DNA of 64,000 bases from Aquiflexum sp. TKW24L (GTDB lineage Bacteria > Bacteroidota > Bacteroidia > Cytophagales > Cyclobacteriaceae). The position numbers were made by a program, and so were the translations under genes. The notes under the pieces were generated by a model. It worked only from the letters and a program-made list of their open reading frames with translations. It had not been told where the DNA came from and searched no databases. The stretch lies in NCBI RefSeq assembly GCF_023502205.1, contig NZ_JAMFLG010000017.1, forward strand, positions 1 to 64,000, written 5' to 3'. Every line of letters begins with the position of its first letter. Positions within the stretch are counted from its first letter, which is position 1. Shown piece after piece: positions 58,045 through 64,000 of the stretch.

Positions 58045-59877
58045 ATGGAAAAAGAATTAACATTCTCAGACCTTGGGATTTCAGAAGAAATCCTCAAGGC
58101 GGTGGAAGACATGGGTTATACCCAACCTTCTACCATTCAATCACAATCTATCCCTTTTTTATTGGAAGGAAAAGACGTCATCGGACAAGCCCAGACGGGA
58201 ACCGGCAAGACAGCAGCTTTTGGTATTCCAATAATCGATAAGGTTGATGCAAGCAGTAAAAAACCACAAGCTTTGATCCTTTGCCCTACACGTGAACTTG
58301 CAGTTCAGGTAGAAGGTGAAATCGTGAAACTTGCCAAATACAAAAGAGGAATTTCCTCAACTTGTATATATGGCGGTGACTCTATGGACAGGCAGGTTAG
58401 AGACCTCAAAAGAGGTGTTCAGATCGTGGTAGGTACTCCAGGTAGGATCATGGACCATATGGACCGTGGTACTTTAAAATTAGAAAATGTCGGCATCATC
58501 GTTTTAGATGAAGCAGACGAAATGCTTGACATGGGTTTCAGAGATGATATCGAAAACATCCTTAGCGAATGTCCTGAAGAAAGACAAACAATCTTCTTTT
58601 CAGCGACCATGCCCAAGCCAATCATGGACTTGACGAGAAAATATCAGAAAAATCCTGAGATCGTTAAAGTACTTAGAAAAGAACTCACTGTTGAGAATAT
58701 TTCTCAAGTATATTATGAAGTAAAGTCCGCCCTTAAAATTGAATTGATGACCAGGCTGATCAGCTTGAACCAATTCAACTTGGGTATCGTGTTCTGTAAC
58801 ACCAAAAGGGTAACAGACGAAGTTACTGAGGAACTTTTGGCTCGTGGAATTGCTGCTGAAGCACTTCACGGTGACCTATCTCAGGCACAGAGAACAAAAG
58901 TAATGGCCAAGTTCAGAAAAGGACAAGTTTCTATTTTGGTTGCAACAGACGTAGCAGCCCGAGGAATCGACGTAGATGATGTAGAAGTTGTATTCAACTT
59001 TGATCTTCCTTTGGACGAAGACAACTACGTACACAGAATCGGAAGAACCGGCCGCGCAGGCAAATCAGGTGCTGCTATCAGTTTTGTGACAGGTAGAAAA
59101 GACATGTTTAGGGTAAAGGATCTGGAGAAATTCATCAAGACATCCATCACTAAAATGGCTCCTCCATCTGTTGCTGATTTGATTGAGTTGAAAAAAACAC
59201 AATTGATCAAAGACGTATACAGACAACTGAATAAGGTTGAAGACAATAGCTTCTATGAAGATACTATCGGTCAGATGCTAACTGAAGGATTGACTTTGGA
59301 GCAGATTGTCCTAGGATTTGCCAAAATCCAAATGGCTGATGCTGTACACGAAATGGAAGATCAAAACTTTGATCTAGACCTTGGAAGAGGTGGAGAAAGA
59401 AGTGGAGACAGAGGCGGAAGAAGACCTGAAGGAAGAGATTTTGGAAGAGGAAGAGAAAGAGACAGAGATTCAGGTCGTAGCGGAAGCAGAGAGCGTGGTG
59501 GTAGATTCGAAAGAAGCGATAGAGGCGATAGACCTGAAAGAGCCGACAGACCTGAAAGAAGTGACCGACCAGACAGAGGCGAAAGAAGTGAAAGATCTTC
59601 TGACCGTGGACCTGCAAGGGAAAAAGGAGTTAGAGAACCGGGAATGGCCCGTCTTTTCCTAAACCTTGGAAAGAAAGACAGAATCAGACCAAATGATATC
59701 GTAGGAGCCATCGCAGGCGAGACTGGAGTACCGGGAAGAAGCATTGGTGGTATTGATATCTTTGACAACTTCTCTTTTGTAGATGTACCATCCAAAGATG
59801 CTGAGCACGTGATCAAAGTGATGAAAAACAATACCATCAAAGGTATTACCGTCAACATGGAAATCTCAAAGGCTTAA
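58045..59877 (+). CDS. DEAD-box RNA helicase with RG/RD-rich tail and DbpA-type RNA-binding domain
   Basis: This is a 610-residue helicase. Walker A QTGTGKT is at 50-56, DEAD at 155-158, SAT follows, and HRIGRTGRAG is motif VI. About 447-532 is a low-complexity Arg/Gly/Asp/Glu region (RGG- and DRPERSDRP-like units). The last 75 residues form a DbpA-like RNA-binding domain (GMARLFLNLGKKD start). It belongs to the CsdA/DeaD group that unwinds rRNA and cold-stabilised mRNA. The ATG at 58045 is supported by family alignment and by the promoter and leader upstream. Confidence 0.95.
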   Translation: MEKELTFSDLGISEEILKAVEDMGYTQPSTIQSQSIPFLLEGKDVIGQAQTGTGKTAAFGIPIIDKVDASSKKPQALILCPTRELAVQVEGEIVKLAKYKRGISSTCIYGGDSMDRQVRDLKRGVQIVVGTPGRIMDHMDRGTLKLENVGIIVLDEADEMLDMGFRDDIENILSECPEERQTIFFSATMPKPIMDLTRKYQKNPEIVKVLRKELTVENISQVYYEVKSALKIELMTRLISLNQFNLGIVFCNTKRVTDEVTEELLARGIAAEALHGDLSQAQRTKVMAKFRKGQVSILVATDVAARGIDVDDVEVVFNFDLPLDEDNYVHRIGRTGRAGKSGAAISFVTGRKDMFRVKDLEKFIKTSITKMAPPSVADLIELKKTQLIKDVYRQLNKVEDNSFYEDTIGQMLTEGLTLEQIVLGFAKIQMADAVHEMEDQNFDLDLGRGGERSGDRGGRRPEGRDFGRGRERDRDSGRSGSRERGGRFERSDRGDRPERADRPERSDRPDRGERSERSSDRGPAREKGVREPGMARLFLNLGKKDRIRPNDIVGAIAGETGVPGRSIGGIDIFDNFSFVDVPSKDAEHVIKVMKNNTIKGITVNMEISKA

Positions 59878-59913
59878 TCTTTAAATTACAAAGTTTAGAA
59901 TGTTAATATTCGA

Positions 59914-59945
59914 AAGCGCAATCTCTTAGAGATTGCGCTTTTTTT
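59914..59945 (+). terminator. intrinsic terminator of the helicase gene
   Basis: AAGCGCAATCTC pairs perfectly with GAGATTGCGCTT around TTA and is followed by TTTTT. Confidence 0.93.
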
Positions 59946-60005
59946 ATTTGCAATGCCTGATGGAATAAGATGAATATGTATTTTAGCAAATAATACTTGA
60001 AGACA

Positions 60006-60722
60006 ATGCAGCTTTTCTTTCATGAAAACATAACTGAGAACACATTCTATCTAGATCAAGAAGAATCAAAACATCTGATCAAGGTTTTGAGAAAAATCCA
60101 AGGCGATAAAGTAGATTTTACGGATGGTCAGGGATATTTGTATCAATCTGTTATCATAGATGACAATCCAAAAAAGGCAGGAATCAAAGTTCTTAAAAGG
60201 CTTTTTGATCCAGAAGACGATTACTACATCCACTTGGCCATCTGCCCTACCAAAAACCCTGACAGGATGGAATGGATGATGGAAAAAATCACTGAAATAG
60301 GTGTCCATGAAATCACCATGATGGAATCTGAACATTCTGAAAGGTCTTTCCTGAAACTTGACAGATTGGAAAAGAAAATTGTGGCAGCATGCAAGCAAAG
60401 TTTGAAAACAAGGATTCCTAAATTGAATCCAATCTGCCACATGAAGGATCTAGTAATCAATCCAAAATTTGATACTTACCAGCGGTTTATCGCATATGTA
60501 GATAAGGACAATAATCATCATCTATTTGAAAAAGCGAAACCAAATAGCGCTTACCTAGTTTTGATAGGACCTGAGGGTGATTTTGCCCCAAAGGAAATAG
60601 ACCTTGCTTTTAAAAATTTCTTTATTCCCTGTTCCTTGGGAAAAAGCAGGCTAAGGACTGAGACTGCGGGATTAGCAGCAGTCCATACTCTTCAATTAAT
60701 AAATAACCTACATCCTTTATGA
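60006..60722 (+). CDS. rsmE: 16S rRNA (uracil-1498-N3)-methyltransferase RsmE
   Basis: This is a 238-residue SPOUT methyltransferase. The N-terminal PUA-like part includes HLIKVLRKIQGD; the knot carries LIGPEGDFAPKEIDLA and SLGKSRLRTETAGLAAVH for SAM binding. I use the ATG at 60006; a TTG three codons upstream is less likely. The stop overlaps the next gene by four bases. Confidence 0.95.
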   Translation: MQLFFHENITENTFYLDQEESKHLIKVLRKIQGDKVDFTDGQGYLYQSVIIDDNPKKAGIKVLKRLFDPEDDYYIHLAICPTKNPDRMEWMMEKITEIGVHEITMMESEHSERSFLKLDRLEKKIVAACKQSLKTRIPKLNPICHMKDLVINPKFDTYQRFIAYVDKDNNHHLFEKAKPNSAYLVLIGPEGDFAPKEIDLAFKNFFIPCSLGKSRLRTETAGLAAVHTLQLINNLHPL

Positions 60723-61207
60723 AAAATTGGTACTTAATAATTCTAGCAATTTTTATAATTTCCTGTCAGGTAAATTCAGTAGAAAATTCCGAGGCTGTTG
60801 GAGAAGAAGGTTGGTTGAAAGGGACCAATGAGGAAAAAATGGAGGAAGTTGCCCATCAGCTTGGAGGATTCAGCAGGACAATGGTAGAAGTATCCTATCG
60901 CTACTCAGAATTGTATTGGGCAGGAATGGATGAAAACTGGGGATATGCAGACCATCAAGTGGAGCACATAATTGAAGCTTTGGAAGATGGGGTTAAAAGA
61001 AGACCTGTAAGAAGTGCCTCTGCCGAAAGTTTTATGAAGGAGACAATTCCAAATTTTGAAGAAATAATAGCCAAGAAGGACAAGGATGCTTTTTTAAAAG
61101 GGTTTACGGTTTTAACTTCAGCTTGCAATGCGTGCCATGCGAAGGAAGGAGAATCTTATATCACGATCCAAACACCGGAAATAAGGACATCTCCTGTGAG
61201 ATTTTAG
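60719..61207 (+). CDS. lipoprotein with one CxxCH heme c motif
   Basis: This is a 162-residue lipoprotein (IISC, Cys16). A helical body precedes a single CNACH motif at 136-140, with Met absent near the C-terminus, so the sixth ligand is unclear. The helical layout with a late CxxCH recalls cytochrome c'-like or unknown cytochrome families. It is translationally coupled to rsmE (ATGA), an unusual partner, so the link may be only positional. Confidence 0.75.
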   Translation: MKNWYLIILAIFIISCQVNSVENSEAVGEEGWLKGTNEEKMEEVAHQLGGFSRTMVEVSYRYSELYWAGMDENWGYADHQVEHIIEALEDGVKRRPVRSASAESFMKETIPNFEEIIAKKDKDAFLKGFTVLTSACNACHAKEGESYITIQTPEIRTSPVRF

Positions 61208-61299
61208 ATCAAAAAATTACTGATTATGTTTTAATTGATGGTTACAAAAATCTAATTTTACCAGTACACAAAAAATAAAAATAATTGGAATCACCTCGG

Positions 61300-62445
61300 A
61301 TGGAATGTGAAGAAAATACGGTTGTAAGGCCTACAGAAGCAGAAATAGTTGATAATAGGCTTACTATCCTTCTCTCTACTGATGAGGACGATGGACGGCC
61401 TGTCTATCTATCGGGAAATTTCAATCACTGGATTACCCAAGATAATAAATACCTGATGGATAAACTTTCTACAGGAAAGTATAAATTCACTTTTCCTGTT
61501 GACTTTTTATATCCCGCCGAATTGGTTTACAAATTCACCAAGGGGGATTGGTCAGAAGTTGAAATTGACAAATTTGAAAACAAAACCCCAAACAGATTCT
61601 GTAAGAAAAAATCAGGAATCCAGGAAGAACATGTAGCTAAATGGCGACAAAATTGGCTTCCCTACAGACCAAGCCAATTGCCTCAGGTTCACTTGATTTC
61701 CGAAGAATTTGAGATTCCCCAACTCAACAAAACAAGAAAGGTTTGGGCGCTTCTTCCCCATGATTACAATACTTCAGAGGATCATTACCCTGTCCTTTAC
61801 CTACAGGATGCCCAAAACCTATTCAATGAGAATTCACCTTTCGGTAACTGGCAAATCGATAAAAAACTTGCTGTCATGTCAGATTACGGAATTGGTAAGA
61901 TTATTATCATCGCGATTGAACATGCAGATAAAGAAAGGGTTTTGGAATATAATTTTGGCAAAACCCTATTAGGTAAAGGTCAGGGAAAAGAATATATCCG
62001 ATTTCTGACAGACACCTTAAAACCCTTTGTTGACAAAAATTTCCGAACCAAACCCGAAAGGGAATCAACCGGTATTGGAGGAAGTTCTATGGGAGGATTG
62101 GTGAGTTTATTCAGTGGGTTGATATATCCAGAAGTATATGGAAAGCTCATGATCTTCTCCCCTTCCCTCTGGGTAATCCCAAAAATCAAATTTTCTTTCT
62201 TGGATTTCTTTGACCCGATGGAAACCAAAATATACCTATATGCCGGTGGACAAGAAAGTGTGACAATGGTCTCCCATATCAAAAAATTTAAGAAAAGACT
62301 CCTTAAAAGAAATACACTGGCGGAGAAAATGGAAATCCAACTCAGTATCAATGAGAAGGGAAAACACAGTGAGACTTTTTGGAGTGATGAGTTTCCAAAA
62401 GCTATAGAATGGCTTTTCTTCAGTAATCGAAAAGGTGACATCTAG
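61300..62445 (+). CDS. esterase (PF00756-type) with N-terminal CBM48-like domain
   Basis: This is a 381-residue protein without signal peptide. Residues about 15-100 look like an early-set/glycogen-binding fold (RPVYLSGNFNHW, YKFTF, ELVYKFTKGDW). The rest is an esterase D/enterobactin-esterase-like alpha/beta hydrolase with nucleophile Ser263 in GGSSMGG and ending KHSETFWSDEFP, which supplies the His. The substrate is unknown. I prefer the ATG at 61300 to the TTG at 61285; the start is not certain. Confidence 0.85.
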   Translation: MECEENTVVRPTEAEIVDNRLTILLSTDEDDGRPVYLSGNFNHWITQDNKYLMDKLSTGKYKFTFPVDFLYPAELVYKFTKGDWSEVEIDKFENKTPNRFCKKKSGIQEEHVAKWRQNWLPYRPSQLPQVHLISEEFEIPQLNKTRKVWALLPHDYNTSEDHYPVLYLQDAQNLFNENSPFGNWQIDKKLAVMSDYGIGKIIIIAIEHADKERVLEYNFGKTLLGKGQGKEYIRFLTDTLKPFVDKNFRTKPERESTGIGGSSMGGLVSLFSGLIYPEVYGKLMIFSPSLWVIPKIKFSFLDFFDPMETKIYLYAGGQESVTMVSHIKKFKKRLLKRNTLAEKMEIQLSINEKGKHSETFWSDEFPKAIEWLFFSNRKGDI

Positions 62446-62609
62446 AAAATCAAATTTTAAGGTCAATAGATAGCCAAACTTTCATATAAATTCTTACCTT
62501 TTTAAAAATCATAAATCAGAACCTGTAGTTGCACTTGTTGTAGGTCTTATGGTCGTCATGATTTCAATAACCCAAACAGGATTAACCCTAACCATTTTCA
62601 CATTTACAA

Positions 62610-64000
62610 ATGAAAATAACTACCGTAAAATCTTCTGAAAATTTCAAAGGCTTGGTCATCATTCCTTTTTTTGAAAAAGAAGAAAGTGAACAAGCCTTTT
62701 CTTTTGAGTCATTCAGGATTTCCAAAAATCTGTTTTCCGGAAAAAAAGACAGCCAATTCATAGTAGAAGATAAGGATTCCGATCAGGTCTTTCTTATGGT
62801 TGGACTTGGAAAAGAACCGAATTACAAAACTATCAAGACAGCATTCAGACGATTGACCGCTAAACAGGAACATCTCTTTGAAAAAAAGGTGTTGGTAAGG
62901 CTAAATGAAGGAATGGGTTCAGATTTTATTGAAGCGGCAGTTTCAGGATTACTGCTTGGAACCTACCGACTAGGTCACTATAAGCAAACGGAAAAAGGGC
63001 CTAAAAACTGGTCAAAGGTCAATATCTCTGTTTTGTCAGAAGATAAGGAATCAAAAAAAGCAATTGAAAAAGGCCAAAAAATTGCAGAAGCCCAGATCGA
63101 AACATTCAATTTAGTGGATTTGCCCCCTAATAAAGTCACGCCAAAATACCTTGCAGATTGGGCAGAGGATGCCGGGAAAAAGTTTGGCTTTGATGTCAAA
63201 GTCCTTGACAGAAAGAAAGCTGAAAAAGAAAACCTAAAAGCATTTTTGGCGGTGGGTCAGGGAAGCCATAGAGAACCCCAGTTTATCATCATGAAATACA
63301 AGTCCAAAGCCGCAAAACAACATATTGGGTTGGTGGGCAAAGGAGTCACATTTGATACCGGTGGATTGAATATCAAAACCCAGGGCATGGTTCAGATGAA
63401 ATGCGACATGGGTGGTGCCGCTACTGTTTTAGGTGCTATGCAATTGATTGCTGACCTCAAATTGGCGGTAAACGTCACCGCAATTGTTCCCTGTGTTGAA
63501 AATGCCATTGACAGCCACTCATTTTTGCCTTCTGATGTCATAGGAAGCTATAGTGGCAAAACTATAGAGGTCATCGATACCGATGCCGAGGGAAGGTTGA
63601 TTTTGGCCGATGGCCTCTCCTACTTGATCCAAAATTTCAAACCTGATACAGTGATTGATTTTGCTACTTTGACAGGAAGTGCAGTCGGAACTTTTGGCTA
63701 TGAGTGTGCAGCGTTGTTTTCCAAAAATGAAGCTTTGCTAAAAAATCTTCAGCAATGCGGTGAAAGTATTGGCGAAAGGCTGTGGCCACTACCGATGTGG
63801 GATGAATACAAAACCGAGATGGATTCCGAAATTGCGGATATTAAAAATTTCCATGGCAAGCCCATTGCCGGTGCCATTACAGCAGCCAAGTTTTTGGAAT
63901 ATTTCACAGACAGTCATACCTCATGGGCACATATAGACATTGCTGGAACTGCATTCGGTGATTCTGAATTTGCAAAAACAAAGCATGCCACTGCATATGG
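62610..64000 (+). CDS. leucyl aminopeptidase, M17 family (3' end beyond the window)
   Basis: This is the first 463 codons of an M17 cytosol aminopeptidase, nearly complete. Metal-binding Lys244 and Asp249 lie in VGKGVTFDTGG; the second motif reads DTDAEGRLILAD at 323-334, with Asp in place of the usual first Asn. It removes N-terminal residues from peptides in the cytoplasm, using two metal ions. The start is an ATG followed by the family's variable N-terminal macro-like domain. The gene runs off the window with no stop seen. Confidence 0.95.
   Translation, partial: MKITTVKSSENFKGLVIIPFFEKEESEQAFSFESFRISKNLFSGKKDSQFIVEDKDSDQVFLMVGLGKEPNYKTIKTAFRRLTAKQEHLFEKKVLVRLNEGMGSDFIEAAVSGLLLGTYRLGHYKQTEKGPKNWSKVNISVLSEDKESKKAIEKGQKIAEAQIETFNLVDLPPNKVTPKYLADWAEDAGKKFGFDVKVLDRKKAEKENLKAFLAVGQGSHREPQFIIMKYKSKAAKQHIGLVGKGVTFDTGGLNIKTQGMVQMKCDMGGAATVLGAMQLIADLKLAVNVTAIVPCVENAIDSHSFLPSDVIGSYSGKTIEVIDTDAEGRLILADGLSYLIQNFKPDTVIDFATLTGSAVGTFGYECAALFSKNEALLKNLQQCGESIGERLWPLPMWDEYKTEMDSEIADIKNFHGKPIAGAITAAKFLEYFTDSHTSWAHIDIAGTAFGDSEFAKTKHATAY

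Noticed and set aside
59361-59858. Long open frames opposite and beside the RG/RD-rich tail of the helicase gene
   Set aside because: They arise from the low-complexity Arg/Glu/Asp codons of the real gene; the translations are Leu/Ser- or Glu-rich without any family resemblance.
1-64000. tRNA, rRNA, insertion sequences or prophage
   Set aside because: No cloverleaf-like sequence, transposase or phage gene was recognised on reading all intergenic regions.

Overview
The window reads as a chromosome segment of a Bacteroidota bacterium, most likely order Cytophagales and family Cyclobacteriaceae-like. G+C is about 40% by eye. There is a SusC/SusD pair, many SPI/SPII-exported carbohydrate enzymes, promoters of the Bacteroidota type (TTG, about 19-21 nt, TAnnTTTG), and intergenic repeats typical of the phylum. 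The species cannot be fixed from this sequence.

Region 1 (1-24,500) is glycan foraging. A minus-strand polysaccharide utilization locus starts at SusC (15832) and runs SusC, SusD, Ig/LamG surface lipoprotein, GH144-type endoglucanase, GH43 with discoidin and FN3 modules, and GH3 beta-glucosidase. A 408-bp gap containing a hairpin separates these from a sulfatase and a CE15 glucuronoyl esterase. Upstream of SusC lies a second minus-strand set: an FAD oxidoreductase lipoprotein, a DUF1080 (3-keto-glycoside hydrolase family) lipoprotein, a PQQ-type sugar dehydrogenase lipoprotein and a second sulfatase. A GH43 lipoprotein diverges from that sulfatase.

Region 2 (24,500-36,000) is xylan and xylose use. 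An SSS-family sugar symporter, xylulokinase and xylose isomerase form a minus-strand operon with a good promoter. A response regulator-PAS protein and a CrtI-like oxidoreductase follow, then a GH67 alpha-glucuronidase and a GH10 xylanase. CE15, GH67, GH43, GH10, symporter, XylA and XylB together make a nearly complete glucuronoxylan-to-xylulose-5-phosphate route.

Region 3 (36,000-49,500) holds a BlaI/M56 sensor pair, an unknown membrane/soluble protein pair, formate-THF ligase, a small outer-membrane-like protein, two large exported peptidases (S9 and M14), a TonB-C-like secreted protein and an Lrp/AsnC regulator.

Region 4 (49,500-64,000) is housekeeping: the SUF operon (sufBCDSE, DUF59/SufT, bacilliredoxin), citrate synthase, acyl-CoA-binding protein, a DEAD-box helicase with a structured leader, RsmE, a CxxCH lipoprotein, an esterase with an N-terminal glycogen-binding-like domain, and an M17 leucyl aminopeptidase cut by the window end.

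The observations I rate highest are non-coding. An orphan plus-strand terminator and a -7 box lie opposite the susC leader and suggest a cis-antisense RNA controlling the PUL. A perfect 11-bp inverted repeat covers the start region of the DEAD-box helicase mRNA. Two families of palindromic intergenic repeats are also present, one showing compensatory stem changes.
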